Shown in pieces: positions 54,371 through 64,000 of a DNA stretch of 64,000 nt. Location: NCBI RefSeq assembly GCF_001885095.1, contig NZ_LZDD01000001.1, forward strand, positions 620,001-684,000, given 5' to 3'. Under the pieces are notes generated by a model that did not search any database, was not told the DNA's origin, and saw only the letters and a list, made by a program, of their open reading frames with translations. The stretch's first letter is position 1, and each line of letters opens with the position of its first letter. This stretch comes from Streptococcus bovimastitidis (lineage in GTDB: Bacteria > Bacillota > Bacilli > Lactobacillales > Streptococcaceae). The position numbers and the translations under genes are program-made.

Positions 54371-56464
54371 ATGACAAACAATTATGGAAGAGATCCTTTT
54401 GGAAATATGGATGACATTTTTAATCAACTTATGGGAAACGTCAATGGTTTTCAATCAGAAAACCGACGCTATTTAGTCAACGGTCGTGAAATGACTCCTG
54501 AGGAGTTTTCTTACTATCGTCAAACTGGTAAACTCCCAAATCATGAGGGTACAGAAAAAAATACTGCGACTCATCCGATTAATAATGATGGTATTTTAGC
54601 TAAACTAGGTACAAACTTAACAGAACAAGCCCGTCAAGGTCAACTTGACCCCGTTATTGGTCGTAACCAAGAAATTCAAGATACGGCAGAAATTTTAGCA
54701 AGACGGACTAAGAACAATCCTGTTTTAGTCGGAGATGCTGGTGTTGGTAAAACTGCTGTTGTTGAAGGTTTAGCCCAAGCTATTATTAATGGTGATGTTC
54801 CTGCTGCTATTAAAGATAAAGAGATTATCTCCATCGATATCTCGGGCTTAGAAGCTGGAACACAGTATCGTGGTAGTTTTGAAGAAAATATTCAAAATTT
54901 AATTAAAGAAGTTAAAGAATCTGGCAATATTATCCTATTCTTTGATGAAATTCATCAAATCTTAGGTGCCGGTTCTTCTGGAGGAGATTCAGGCTCTAAA
55001 GGTTTAGCTGATATCTTAAAACCAGCCTTGTCTCGTGGTGAAATGACCGTCATCGGTGCTACAACCCAAGACGAATACCGTAATACCATCCTCAAAAATG
55101 CTGCTTTGGCTCGCCGCTTCAATGAAGTGAAAGTAAATGCTCCTTCTGCTGAAGATACCTTCCACATTTTATTGGGTATCCGAAACTTATATGAGCAACA
55201 CCACAATGTGCTTTTACCTGACTCTGTTCTAAAAGCTGCCGTGGATTATGCCATTCAATACATTCCACAGCGCAGCTTACCAGACAAAGCCATTGACCTA
55301 TTGGATATGACTGCAGCTCACTTAGCGGCACAGCACCCGGTCACTGATCTTCAATCCCTCGAAAAGGAAATTGAAAAAGAAAAAGCTAAACAAGAAAAGG
55401 CTGTCGAAAAAGAAGACTTCGAAGCAGCCCTTAAGGCCAAAACACGAATTGAAGAATTGCAAAAACAGATGGCTAACCATACAGAAGGCCAAAAAGTCAC
55501 AGCCAATATCAATGATGTGGCTGAATCAGTAGAACGCTTAACTGGAATCCCAGTCTCTAAGATGGGAGCTAGTGACCTCGAGCACCTCAAAGAAATCGAT
55601 CAACGCTTGAAAGCAAAAGTTATTGGTCAAGACCAAGCGGTTACTGCTGTTGCTAGAGCCATCCGCCGAAACCGTGCCGGCTTCGACGATGGCAATCGAC
55701 CTATTGGATCATTCTTATTCGTAGGACCGACTGGCGTTGGTAAAACCGAGTTAGCCAAACAGCTAGCGCTCGATATGTTTGGTTCCAAGGAGGCCATCAT
55801 TCGTTTAGACATGTCAGAATACACTGACCGTACCGCCGTTTCCAAATTAATTGGAACAACTGCTGGTTATGTCGGCTACGACGATAACCAGAATACATTG
55901 ACCGAACGCATTCGCCGAAACCCTTATGCTATTATTCTTTTGGATGAAATTGAAAAAGCCGACCCACAAGTCATTACACTCCTTCTCCAAGTACTAGATG
56001 ACGGACGCTTAACCGATGGTCAAGGTAACACCATTGATTTCAAAAATACCGTCATTATTGCAACTTCTAATGCCGGCTATGGTTATCCAATCAAAGAAGG
56101 TGAGAAAGAAATTGACTTAATGGATAGACTTAAACCTTATTTCAGACCCGAATTCCTCAACCGCTTTAATGCTTTAATAGAGTTTAAAGCCCTTGCAAAA
56201 GAAGACCTTAAAGAAATTGTCGAATTGATGTTGGATGAAGTTAATAAAACCATCCAGAAAAAAGTCATCAGCTTAGAAGTCGATGAAGAGGTCAAGGATC
56301 AATTAATGAGTCTTGGTTATGATCCAGAAATGGGTGTTCGTCCTCTTAGACGGGTCATTGAACAAGAAATACGGGATAAGATTACTGACTATTACTTAGA
56401 ACATCCAGAAGCCAAAAAGCTGAAAGCTGTTCTTAATGATGGTAAGATTATCATTACGGAATAA
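54371..56464 (+). CDS. clpL: Clp ATPase ClpL (heat-shock disaggregase)
   Basis: 697 aa. Two AAA+ modules: GDAGVGKT (first Walker A, about residue 130) with [13 protein letters not shown], and [12 protein letters not shown] (second Walker A, about residue 455) with ILLDEIEKA; a short central coiled coil lies at about 335-385. The short N-terminus ([17 protein letters not shown], then [16 protein letters not shown]) without zinc finger marks ClpL, not ClpE or ClpC. No ClpP-binding tripeptide is obvious, so it acts as a ClpP-independent chaperone. ATG 54371 is 9 nt after GAGG; ATG 54365 is too close. Confidence 0.93.
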   Translation: MTNNYGRDPFGNMDDIFNQLMGNVNGFQSENRRYLVNGREMTPEEFSYYRQTGKLPNHEGTEKNTATHPINNDGILAKLGTNLTEQARQGQLDPVIGRNQEIQDTAEILARRTKNNPVLVGDAGVGKTAVVEGLAQAIINGDVPAAIKDKEIISIDISGLEAGTQYRGSFEENIQNLIKEVKESGNIILFFDEIHQILGAGSSGGDSGSKGLADILKPALSRGEMTVIGATTQDEYRNTILKNAALARRFNEVKVNAPSAEDTFHILLGIRNLYEQHHNVLLPDSVLKAAVDYAIQYIPQRSLPDKAIDLLDMTAAHLAAQHPVTDLQSLEKEIEKEKAKQEKAVEKEDFEAALKAKTRIEELQKQMANHTEGQKVTANINDVAESVERLTGIPVSKMGASDLEHLKEIDQRLKAKVIGQDQAVTAVARAIRRNRAGFDDGNRPIGSFLFVGPTGVGKTELAKQLALDMFGSKEAIIRLDMSEYTDRTAVSKLIGTTAGYVGYDDNQNTLTERIRRNPYAIILLDEIEKADPQVITLLLQVLDDGRLTDGQGNTIDFKNTVIIATSNAGYGYPIKEGEKEIDLMDRLKPYFRPEFLNRFNALIEFKALAKEDLKEIVELMLDEVNKTIQKKVISLEVDEEVKDQLMSLGYDPEMGVRPLRRVIEQEIRDKITDYYLEHPEAKKLKAVLNDGKIIITE

Positions 56465-56479
56465 GCTATAACGATAAGA

Positions 56480-56515
56480 AAAACTCTCATCTGATTGATG
56501 AGAGTTTTCATTTTA
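56480..56515. terminator. bidirectional terminator after clpL
   Basis: Stem AAAACTCTCATC/GATGAGAGTTTT (56480-56491, 56497-56508), loop TGATT, T-rich after. Confidence 0.85.
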
Positions 56516-57226
56516 TTTTGTGAAAGTAACTTTATCTTTTTCACCTTTTAAAATCAAGTCTTTTGCAGACTTCACATAGTCAATGTATTTCTCGCTCTTA
56601 TCTTTTTTAAAGAAACCAGCTTTTTGATTGATTGATGTGATCTCGATACGGTTGAAGAATGGATTGACTTTACCAGAAGCAACCTCTGTTTCAATCATTC
56701 CAGTGTCCTTATTGTAGGTACCTCCAATTTCATTAGCAGTGTTAGTGAATTCAGCATCAAATTCATTCTTTAAGTCAGCTTGACTGGTGATAGAGCTTTC
56801 CAACTCATCTTTGACATCTGGAGCCACTTCTTCCAAATTGACTTCTGAATCATTCAGAATTTTATTCATTTCCGTTTTATAGTAGTTATAAATTTCTTGA
56901 CTAAGGTATTGACTATTAACATTTAAGTAATAAGTCATTTGGACCTTACCATCTTTAACCACCATCTTAATTTCTGGTTTGGAAATGGCATCTGCTGTCT
57001 TAATACCCATTTCGCTATCTAGTTTCTTCATATCGGCATTAAAGTTTTTATCGATTTCACTCTGCAAAGATTTGGCTTGCCATGTGCCATCGATGTTACC
57101 TTCTTGGTATTTATAGTATGCTGCCCCTGCACCGGCCAACATTATCAAAAGTAACAAGAGGCCAAAGATTTTTAAACCTTTTCCTGACTTTTTCTGATTG
57201 GTCGATTCAATATAATTTTTTGACAT
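56513..57226 (-). CDS. hypothetical single-pass membrane-anchored protein
   Basis: 237 aa that I do not recognise. A basic N-terminus is followed by one membrane segment (about residues 19-41: FGLLLLLIMLAGAGAAYYKY) and an extracytoplasmic domain starting GNIDGTWQAKSLQ, a start common in streptococcal lipocalin-like or DUF-type surface domains. The rest is rich in Lys, Glu, Asn. No lipobox. Own promoter and terminator. Confidence 0.7.
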   Translation of the reverse strand: MSKNYIESTNQKKSGKGLKIFGLLLLLIMLAGAGAAYYKYQEGNIDGTWQAKSLQSEIDKNFNADMKKLDSEMGIKTADAISKPEIKMVVKDGKVQMTYYLNVNSQYLSQEIYNYYKTEMNKILNDSEVNLEEVAPDVKDELESSITSQADLKNEFDAEFTNTANEIGGTYNKDTGMIETEVASGKVNPFFNRIEITSINQKAGFFKKDKSEKYIDYVKSAKDLILKGEKDKVTFTK

Positions 57227-57247
57227 TTCTTAATTCTCCTTTAATGC

Positions 57248-57284
57248 ATGGTAACACTTTCTCCAAACACAGTCAAGAATTGAC
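57248..57284 (-). promoter_or_regulatory. promoter with palindromic operator for the membrane-anchored protein
   Basis: Minus strand TTGACT (57271-57276), 17 bp, TACCAT (57248-57253). GTCAAGAATTGAC (57272-57284) is a perfect 5-bp inverted repeat around the -35, so a repressor may bind there; CtsR is less likely, as it uses direct repeats. Confidence 0.6.
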
Positions 57285-57304
57285 CGTTTTTGGCAAATGA
57301 CAGA

Positions 57305-57334
57305 AAATAAAAAATACTTCATTAAGAAGTATTT
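57305..57334 (-). terminator. terminator of clpX-engB
   Basis: Stem AAAATACTTC/GAAGTATTTT with loop ATTAA, followed leftward by TTTATTTT; overlaps the engB stop. Confidence 0.82.
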
Positions 57335-57933
57335 TAAACCATTGATAAAATGCTATCCCAGGCTTGATCAATACCTTGTCGATCAACTGAAGAGAATATA
57401 ATAAACTGATCATTAGCATCAAAATTTAATTTTTTCTTGACCATGGATTCATGCTTGTTCCATTTACCACGAGGAATTTTATCCGCTTTGGTAGCAACAA
57501 CAATAACTGGAATCTCATAGTATTTTAGGAAGTCATACATTTGCACGTCTTCTGCTGATGGCTCGTGGCGTAAATCAACTAAAGAAACGACTGCCCGCAA
57601 ATTCTCACGGCTTGTCAGGTATTCTTCAATCATTTTGCCCCATCTTGCCCGCTCTGTTTTTGATACTTTAGCATATCCGTAACCAGGAACGTCCACAAAA
57701 CGAAGTTTATCATCAATGTTAAAGAAGTTTAACAACTGCGTTTTACCGGGTTTAGCGGAAGTTCTCGCCAGGTTTTTACGACCTAAAATGGTGTTAATAA
57801 AACTTGATTTCCCAACATTTGAGCGACCAGCTAAGGCAATTTCTGGAATCTCATCTTGAGGGTAATGCGACTTATTGGCTGCACTGAGCAGCAAGTCTGC
57901 ATTATGGGTATTGAGTACTTGTTCTTCTGACAT
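57334..57933 (-). CDS. engB: ribosome biogenesis GTPase YsxC/EngB
   Basis: 199 aa. G1 [13 protein letters not shown]3 [11 protein letters not shown]4 VATKADKIP. Needed for late assembly of the 50S subunit. Follows clpX by 9 nt. Confidence 0.95.
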   Translation of the reverse strand: MSEEQVLNTHNADLLLSAANKSHYPQDEIPEIALAGRSNVGKSSFINTILGRKNLARTSAKPGKTQLLNFFNIDDKLRFVDVPGYGYAKVSKTERARWGKMIEEYLTSRENLRAVVSLVDLRHEPSAEDVQMYDFLKYYEIPVIVVATKADKIPRGKWNKHESMVKKKLNFDANDQFIIFSSVDRQGIDQAWDSILSMV

Positions 57934-57942
57934 GACAGACCC

Positions 57943-59172
57943 TTATGCCCTTTCCAGAACTGGTTGGCCTTGACCACTCACAGCATCTTTAGTAATCAAA
58001 ACTTTGGTAACGTCTTCTTGGCTAGGGATATCAAACATAACGTCTAACATGGTTTCCTCAATAATTGAGCGAAGACCACGCGCACCTGTTTTCCGTTCAA
58101 TAGCTTTCTCAGCAATAGCATCCAAGGCATCTTGTTCAAAAGTCAATTCAACACCGTCATAAGACAAGAGCGCTTGGTATTGTTTGACAAGGGCATTTTT
58201 CGGCTCTGTCAAAATTTTCACTAAATCATTAATGTCCAGTTGCTCCAAGGCCGCAACAACAGGCAAACGTCCAATGAATTCCGGGATTAAACCAAAGGTT
58301 TGGATATCCTCAGAAATAATTTCTTGCATGTAGGAAGCATCGTCATCAATTTTACGACTATTTTGGCCAAAACCGATAATTTTTTCGCCCAAGCGTTGTT
58401 TAACGATCTCTTCAATGCCATCAAAAGCACCACCAACAATAAACAAGATGTTTTTCGTATCAATCTGAATCATCTCTTGGTTAGGGTGTTTACGACCACC
58501 TTGAGGTGGAACTGATGCTACCGTACCCTCAATGATTTTAAGGAGAGCTTGTTGAACCCCTTCACCAGAAACATCACGTGTGATAGAGACATTTTCACTC
58601 TTCTTAGCAATCTTGTCAATTTCATCCACGTAAATGATACCACGTTCAGCACGTTCAACATTGTAATCAGCCGCCTGAATTAATTTCAAGAGGATGTTCT
58701 CAACATCTTCCCCGACATAACCTGCTTCAGTTAAAGAAGTCGCATCCGCAATGGCAAATGGCACATTAAGGGTCTTAGCTAAAGTCTGTGCAAGAAAAGT
58801 TTTTCCTGAACCAGTTGGGCCAATCATTAAGATATTGGATTTTTGTAATTCAACTTCTTCCTCATCACGACTTTCAGTGAAAGAAACCCGTTTGTAGTGA
58901 TTGTACACCGCAACAGCCAAAGCTCGTTTAGCACGGTCTTGTCCTACAACATATTGGTTAAGAGTTTCCAAAAGTTCTTTTGGTTTTGGAACTTCTGTTA
59001 AATCAGCCAATATTTCTTCAGCTAACTCTTCCTTGATGATTTCTTGCGATAATGCCACACATTCGTTACAAATGAAGACATTATTTCCTGCAATTATTTT
59101 TTTGACCTCATCTTGGCTCTTGCCACAAAATGAACAATGAATCTTGACATCAGTACTTCGATTTCCTGCCAT
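57943..59172 (-). CDS. clpX: ATP-dependent Clp protease ATP-binding subunit ClpX
   Basis: 409 aa. N-terminal C4 zinc finger ([11 protein letters not shown]...ICNEC, about residues 13-37), Walker [13 protein letters not shown], Walker [11 protein letters not shown], sensor region and the C-terminal [10 protein letters not shown]. Unfolds substrates for ClpP. The ribosome site is weak (AAAGTTTAAAAAATT before ATG), so translation may depend on coupling with the small gene 28 nt upstream. Confidence 0.96.
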   Translation of the reverse strand: MAGNRSTDVKIHCSFCGKSQDEVKKIIAGNNVFICNECVALSQEIIKEELAEEILADLTEVPKPKELLETLNQYVVGQDRAKRALAVAVYNHYKRVSFTESRDEEEVELQKSNILMIGPTGSGKTFLAQTLAKTLNVPFAIADATSLTEAGYVGEDVENILLKLIQAADYNVERAERGIIYVDEIDKIAKKSENVSITRDVSGEGVQQALLKIIEGTVASVPPQGGRKHPNQEMIQIDTKNILFIVGGAFDGIEEIVKQRLGEKIIGFGQNSRKIDDDASYMQEIISEDIQTFGLIPEFIGRLPVVAALEQLDINDLVKILTEPKNALVKQYQALLSYDGVELTFEQDALDAIAEKAIERKTGARGLRSIIEETMLDVMFDIPSQEDVTKVLITKDAVSGQGQPVLERA

Positions 59173-59200
59173 AATTTTTTAAACTTTCTCTTTTCGTTCT

Positions 59201-59371
59201 TTAAAATAGGGTGCCATAAAAGGCGTGAATGGTATTAACCAAGTTCGTAAGGACATTTAATAGGAATAGGGTGCCCAGTCCATAGCGTTCTTTCTTAAAT
59301 GCCGCCATGGCACACAAAAAACAAATGACACCCAAAAATGCCGTAAATACCCCAAATATACTACGTTGCAT
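59201..59371 (-). CDS. 56-aa two-helix membrane protein between folA and clpX
   Basis: MQRSIFGVFTAFLGVICFLC then AMAAFKKERYGLGTLFLLNV: two hydrophobic segments (about residues 5-24 and 33-46) around a basic turn. A good TTAAGGAG site precedes ATG 59369-59371. It lies 11 nt after folA and 28 nt before clpX in the same direction, an arrangement I recall from other streptococci. Function unknown. Confidence 0.75.
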   Translation of the reverse strand: MQRSIFGVFTAFLGVICFLCAMAAFKKERYGLGTLFLLNVLTNLVNTIHAFYGTLF

Positions 59372-59382
59372 GTTGATTCTCC

Positions 59383-59886
59383 TTAACTGTCTGCTTTGAC
59401 CAGAACATGAACGGTGAAATCATAGGGATTCTGCTCATCTCTTACGTAGAAAACCTGACTTTCTTCAACAAAACCATCCAAATCCATATGGGGAGCATAA
59501 GTATCTCCAGTAAATTCATGGTGGACAACCGTCTTGATAATGCGGTTAAAATGACCATCAAAAGCCTCTAATACTTTGGCACCACCGATAACATAGAGAT
59601 TTTTTTCCTGTGCATGGTACCACTCTAGAGCTTTTTCAACACTAGTCACACTAAGGACACCATCAACTTGGTAATGATCATCACTGGTTAATACAAGTGT
59701 CTGACGTTCTGGTAGGAGCCGTCTTTTCATTCCCTCAAAAGTCACACGTCCCATAAGGATAGCTTGGTGTAAAGTGGTTTTTTTAAAATGTTGTAATTCT
59801 TTTGGAAGACGCCATGGCAAGGTCCCATCAAGACCAATAACTCCATTTTCATCTTCTGCCCAAATGGCAATTATTTCTTTTGTCAT
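59383..59886 (-). CDS. folA: dihydrofolate reductase
   Basis: 167 aa. Reduces dihydrofolate with NADPH. IWAEDENGVIGLDGTLPWRLPKE holds the catalytic acidic residue region, then GRVTFEGM and LYVIGGAKVLEAF for cofactor binding. Lies 87 nt after thyA, whose reaction makes its substrate. In that gap I see no structure. Confidence 0.95.
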   Translation of the reverse strand: MTKEIIAIWAEDENGVIGLDGTLPWRLPKELQHFKKTTLHQAILMGRVTFEGMKRRLLPERQTLVLTSDDHYQVDGVLSVTSVEKALEWYHAQEKNLYVIGGAKVLEAFDGHFNRIIKTVVHHEFTGDTYAPHMDLDGFVEESQVFYVRDEQNPYDFTVHVLVKADS

Positions 59887-59973
59887 GTCTTTAATTCCTT
59901 AATCTTTTGAGTCTATTCTAGCAAATTTTCAGACATATTGCTGAGAAAAAACATCTGCAAAAAGTTGCTTCCT

Positions 59974-60813
59974 TTAGATTGCCAGATCAAAACGTAATTG
60001 TGGTTTGACTGGTTGGTAATCAAGCAATTCAAAATCATCAGCCTTAATGTCAAAGAAATTGGTCCCGTCTGGAACATTCAAAACGAGTTTTGGTTGACAA
60101 TCACTAACCTGACGATTTAAAAGTTCTTCAGCCTGAGGGAATTGATTGTCATAGATATGAAGGTTATTGACAAAATAGAAGAATTTGCCAACTTTCCAAG
60201 AAAAATGTTTAGCAATCATCATTTGCAAAGCAACATATTGCATGGCATTGATATGATGGGCTACTAACATATCATTGGATCTTTGAACTAAAGTTGCATC
60301 TAAATAGATATCACCATCTACTCGACGGACATCAAACATGGTCTGGAAAGCACATGGGAGCAGACCTTCTGTTTCCTCAAATGCCTCGTAATCCCATAAA
60401 GAAATGATATTCCGACGATTCCATGGGTTTTCCTCAAGTTGCTTAAGGATTTTGTTCATAATATCATGCTTTTTAACAACCGCGCCATAGCGTTGGCCAA
60501 TCGTACGGGTACTGCCAACTTCCCAGTCATTCCAATAATGAACATTGTATTTGTCTTCTAAAACATCTAAGGAATTGGATTGATCTTGATAAATCCACAA
60601 TAATTCTTTGATGGCTGATTTGATGGGAATTGGTCTTAAGGTTGTAATTGGAAAATCGCCTTCTGCTAAATTGTATTCTGCAAATGCTCCGGTAACATAT
60701 TTAGAATTAGCGGTTTGCCCATCTTTATATTTAGGTCTAGCTTGTTCACTGAAAACACCAGTTTCTAAAATTCTTTTGATATTTTCTTTAAAAATGACAT
60801 CGGCTTTTGTCAT
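59974..60813 (-). CDS. thyA: thymidylate synthase
   Basis: 279 aa. Methylates dUMP to dTMP with methylene-tetrahydrofolate. Catalytic Cys in [13 protein letters not shown], and [18 protein letters not shown] for the folate and nucleotide site. Heads thyA-folA-(56 aa)-clpX-engB. AAAGGGG site before the ATG. Confidence 0.95.
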   Translation of the reverse strand: MTKADVIFKENIKRILETGVFSEQARPKYKDGQTANSKYVTGAFAEYNLAEGDFPITTLRPIPIKSAIKELLWIYQDQSNSLDVLEDKYNVHYWNDWEVGSTRTIGQRYGAVVKKHDIMNKILKQLEENPWNRRNIISLWDYEAFEETEGLLPCAFQTMFDVRRVDGDIYLDATLVQRSNDMLVAHHINAMQYVALQMMIAKHFSWKVGKFFYFVNNLHIYDNQFPQAEELLNRQVSDCQPKLVLNVPDGTNFFDIKADDFELLDYQPVKPQLRFDLAI

Positions 60814-61012
60814 GACGACCCCTTTCTGACTATATACTGTTACTTATTTTACCAAAAAATAAAGAAATAGCTAGAAGAAAAACTGATAAGCACTTTTAAT
60901 GACTGACTTTTTGATTTGATTCTTGAAAGTAATCATCTGATTTCTTTTTTTTCAGAAAAATTATGATAAAATATTAGGGATATATAATAGCACAAATTAA
61001 AGAAGGAATACT

Positions 61013-62185
61013 ATGAAAATAGGAATTGATAAGATCGGTTTTGCAACTGGTCGTTATGTTTTAGAAATGACTGACTTAGCAAAGGCTCGTCAGACTGACC
61101 CTGATAAATTCACCAAAGGCTTGATGCTTGATCGTATCAGTATCGCGCCCATTACGGAGGATATTGTTACTCTGGCAGCATCTGCCTCAGAAACCATTCT
61201 CACCGACGAAGATAAAGAGAAGATTGATATGGTTATTTTGGCAACGGAGTCCTCAATTGACCAATCTAAAGCAGCAAGTATCTACGTTCATCAACTTTTG
61301 GGCATTCAGCCTTTCGCCCGTTCGGTTGAGATGAAAGAAGCTTGTTACAGTGCTACTGCTGCCCTTGATTACGCCCGCGCTCACATTAGTCTCCATCCTC
61401 AAGCCCGTGTTTTGGTTTTGGCCAGTGATATTGCTAAATATGGGATTGACTCAGCTGGTGAACCGACTCAAGGGGCTGGTAGTATTGCTATGTTAATCAC
61501 TGCCGATCCGGCTATTGCCATCATCAATGACGATAATGTGGCACAAACCCGTGATGTGATGGACTTCTGGCGTCCTAACTATACTTCTACTCCTTATGTC
61601 AACGGGATTTTCTCTACTAAGCAATACCTCGACTCTTTGAAAACCACTTGGGCAGAATACCAAAAGCGTTACAATGCTTCTATTTCAGACTTTGCGGCCT
61701 TCTGTTTCCATATTCCTTTCCCCAAATTAGCATTCAAAGGTCTCAATAAAATCATTGATAAAAATACGGCTATTGAGCATAAGGACAAGTTAACACAAGC
61801 TTTTAACGATTCGATTGCATACAGCCGTCAAGTTGGAAATATCTACACAGGTTCACTTTACATGTCCCTTCTTTCCCTTTTGGAAAATAGCCAAGCCCTC
61901 ACAGCCGGTGATAAAATTGGCATGTTTTCTTATGGCTCTGGAGCAGTAAGTGAGATTTTTAGTCTTCAATTAGTTGAAGGCTATAAAGACAGACTTGATA
62001 CTAATAGACAGGCTTACCTAGATTTCCGTCAAGTCATCTCGGTTACTGAATACGAAAACATCTTCTACCAAGAGGCTGAATTGGATCGAGAAGGAAATGC
62101 TACTTTTGAGACTTATTTGACTGGAGATTACGCTTTAAGAACTATCCAAGAACACCAAAGGATTTATGAAAAAAATGACAAGTAA
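61013..62185 (+). CDS. mvaS: hydroxymethylglutaryl-CoA synthase
   Basis: 390 aa. Condenses acetyl-CoA with acetoacetyl-CoA in the mevalonate route to isoprenoids. Catalytic Cys 111 in EMKEACYSATAAL, Glu in LATESSID, and His in FCFHIPFPKLA. AAGAAGGA site; TATAAT about 24 nt upstream of it. The end overlaps mvaA by 20 nt. Confidence 0.96.
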   Translation: MKIGIDKIGFATGRYVLEMTDLAKARQTDPDKFTKGLMLDRISIAPITEDIVTLAASASETILTDEDKEKIDMVILATESSIDQSKAASIYVHQLLGIQPFARSVEMKEACYSATAALDYARAHISLHPQARVLVLASDIAKYGIDSAGEPTQGAGSIAMLITADPAIAIINDDNVAQTRDVMDFWRPNYTSTPYVNGIFSTKQYLDSLKTTWAEYQKRYNASISDFAAFCFHIPFPKLAFKGLNKIIDKNTAIEHKDKLTQAFNDSIAYSRQVGNIYTGSLYMSLLSLLENSQALTAGDKIGMFSYGSGAVSEIFSLQLVEGYKDRLDTNRQAYLDFRQVISVTEYENIFYQEAELDREGNATFETYLTGDYALRTIQEHQRIYEKNDK

Positions 62186-63452
62186 ATCGATTAATTGGTC
62201 TGGCTTCTATAAAAAGAGTCCGGCTGATCGCATTGCTCTGCTTAAAGAGCATGGTCTCTTAGACCAGTCTGCCCTAGCAAACTTAGAGCAAGAAAACTTA
62301 TTATCCCTGGATACAGCTAATCAAATGGCTGAAAATGTTTTGGGCCGGCTTGCCCTCCCATTTAGCCTTGTCCCAGATTTTTTAATCAATGGCAAAACCT
62401 ACCAATTACCCCTAGTGACTGAAGAACCCTCTGTTATAGCGGCTGCTTCTTTTGCAGGTAAAATTATTAAACGCTCGGGTGGCTTCAAGGCGCAAGTCCT
62501 CAATCGTCAAATGATTGGTCAAGTTGCCCTTTATGATGTACCTGATAAAAATATGGCCAATCAAGCCATTATCGCGGCCAAGGATGAGCTTTTGGAAATG
62601 GCTAACCAAGCCTACCCTTCTATTGTAAAACGTGGCGGTGGCGCTCGCGATTTAACAACTAGTATTAAAGAGGAATTCCTAATTGTCTATATGACAGTTG
62701 ATACCCAGGAAGCAATGGGAGCAAATATGGTTAACACAATGTTGGAAGCCATTGCCCCAAAACTTGAGCAACTTTCTCTTGGTAATAAGTTAATGGCCAT
62801 TCTCTCTAACTATGCCACAGAGTCTTTGGTCCAGGCAGAGTGTCAGGTTGATTTACGCTACCTCAGTCGAGATAAATCAGAAGCCTTAGAATTAGCTAAG
62901 AAAATGGTACTAGCCAGTCAATTTGCTCAAATTGACCCTTACCGGGCAGCTACTCATAATAAAGGAATCTTTAATGGTATCGACGCTCTGGTTATTGCTA
63001 GCGGTAATGACTGGCGAGCCATTGAAGCAGGTGGTCACGCCTATGCTGCTAAAGGTGGTGCTTACCGGGGTCTTAGTACTTGGACCTTGGATAGTAAAAA
63101 CCAAGTCATCAAGGGACAGTTGACTATGCCTATGCCAATTGCCACCAAAGGTGGGTCAATCGGTCTCAACCCAAGTGTCCAAATCGCACATGATTTGCTG
63201 GGCTGGCCTGAGGCTAGAGAATTAGCTCAAATCATTGTCAGTCTTGGTTTAGCACAAAACTTCGCTGCTTTAAAAGCTTTAACTAACACAGGAATTCAAG
63301 CAGGACACATGAAGCTGCAAGCCAAATCACTTGCCCTCCTTGCAGGAGCAAGCGAAAAGGAACTTGCTAGCCTGATGCCAGAATTACTTAAGGTGAAGCC
63401 TTTAAATCTAGAAAATACGCAAAAATTATTAGAAAATCTTCGTCAAAAATAA
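62166..63452 (+). CDS. mvaA: hydroxymethylglutaryl-CoA reductase, class II
   Basis: 428 aa. Makes mevalonate from HMG-CoA. ENVLGRLALPFSLVPDFLINGK, catalytic Glu in TEEPSVIAAASFAG, Lys in THNKGIFNGIDA, Asp in ASGNDWRAIEAG. Start uncertain: AAAGGA stands 3 nt before ATG 62166, while ATG 62175 is 12 nt away; the first is kept. Confidence 0.95.
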   Translation: MKKMTSKSINWSGFYKKSPADRIALLKEHGLLDQSALANLEQENLLSLDTANQMAENVLGRLALPFSLVPDFLINGKTYQLPLVTEEPSVIAAASFAGKIIKRSGGFKAQVLNRQMIGQVALYDVPDKNMANQAIIAAKDELLEMANQAYPSIVKRGGGARDLTTSIKEEFLIVYMTVDTQEAMGANMVNTMLEAIAPKLEQLSLGNKLMAILSNYATESLVQAECQVDLRYLSRDKSEALELAKKMVLASQFAQIDPYRAATHNKGIFNGIDALVIASGNDWRAIEAGGHAYAAKGGAYRGLSTWTLDSKNQVIKGQLTMPMPIATKGGSIGLNPSVQIAHDLLGWPEARELAQIIVSLGLAQNFAALKALTNTGIQAGHMKLQAKSLALLAGASEKELASLMPELLKVKPLNLENTQKLLENLRQK

Positions 63453-63521
63453 TTAGTAATGATAAGAAAGCTTGGTCAAAAACAAATAGTAATTATTCAA
63501 AAAGTTTTCTAAAAAATAAGC

Positions 63522-63557
63522 AAAAGCCCTGAAAGAATAACTCTTTCAAGGCTTTTT
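63522..63557. terminator. bidirectional terminator between mvaA and fni
   Basis: Stem AAAAGCC(C)TGAAAGA / TCTTTCA(A)GGCTTTT with a short loop and TTTTTT after. Confidence 0.85.
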
Positions 63558-63572
63558 TAATGCTCAAAAAAT

Positions 63573-64000
<428 letters not shown>

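Overview
The window is a low-GC Firmicute chromosome segment and almost certainly a Streptococcus of the pyogenic type (S. uberis, S. parauberis and S. agalactiae relatives come to mind; the species is inference). The support is gene order: relQ-nadK-rluD-pta, murB-potABCD, folC-folE-folP-folB-folK, hom-thrB, maeP-maeE divergent from maeK-maeR, thyA-folA-(56-aa protein)-clpX-engB, rplJ-rplL behind an L10 leader, a CtsR-type clpL promoter, and mvaS-mvaA facing fni. I see no tRNA, rRNA, insertion sequence, prophage or CRISPR array. The first gene (HAD phosphatase) and the last (fni) are cut by the window edges.

Layout. 1-5.3 kb: a HAD phosphatase start, a PAS-like protein, an SDR oxidoreductase, and the relQ-nadK-rluD-pta operon. 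5.3-11.1 kb: CYTH protein, prs, cysteine desulfurase, two small DUF proteins, rex, a class I amidotransferase, radC. 11.2-28.8 kb: an accessory sugar region with an AI-2E family exporter, two clusters holding three GH1 6-phospho-beta-glucosidases, two histidine phosphatases, an AEC transporter, a HAD phosphatase, an SGNH esterase, an AraC-type regulator, a carboxylesterase lipoprotein, the BglP PTS permease with its LicT antiterminator, and a ClC transporter. 28.9-33.8 kb: malate use (maeE, maeP, maeK, maeR). 34-38.7 kb: polyamine transport and murB. 38.8-42.3 kb: folate synthesis. 42.4-45.6 kb: threonine synthesis and a polysaccharide deacetylase. 45.7-48.1 kb: an RpiR regulator facing a GH4 6-phospho-beta-glucosidase. 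48.3-52.6 kb: a GtrA/GtrB/YfhO-like surface glycosylation locus with a duplicated glycosyltransferase, next to a 57-aa ribbon-helix-helix protein. 53-64 kb: rplL, rplJ, clpL, engB, clpX, folA, thyA, mvaS, mvaA, fni.

How it fits together. The 12.5-28.8 kb region makes a beta-glucoside system. BglP imports and phosphorylates the sugars; LicT controls bglP through a clear RAT hairpin overlapping a terminator; three GH1 enzymes, plus a GH4 enzyme 26 kb away, hydrolyse the phosphoglucosides. The most interesting signal is a tandem operator. Two half-sites resembling ATAGTATTAG lie exactly 21 bp apart, with the -10 element 39-42 bp after the upstream half-site. It occurs at four promoters: the HAD gene at the left edge, the five-gene bgl operon, the third bgl gene, and an unannotated promoter that appears to drive a ~65-nt RNA ending at a terminator. 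The 21-bp tandem geometry is that of AraC-family activators, and an AraC-family gene lies beside two of the sites. The putative RNA carries an anti-Shine-Dalgarno stretch with 9 nt of complementarity to the ribosome binding site of another gene of the set. Other signals worth checking are a possible SD-sequestering hairpin in the clpL leader, paired TTTGTAAAA sites flanking the GH4 gene, a 27-bp dyad between gtrB2 and the ribbon-helix-helix gene, and a MaeK kinase lacking recognisable ATP-binding glycine boxes.
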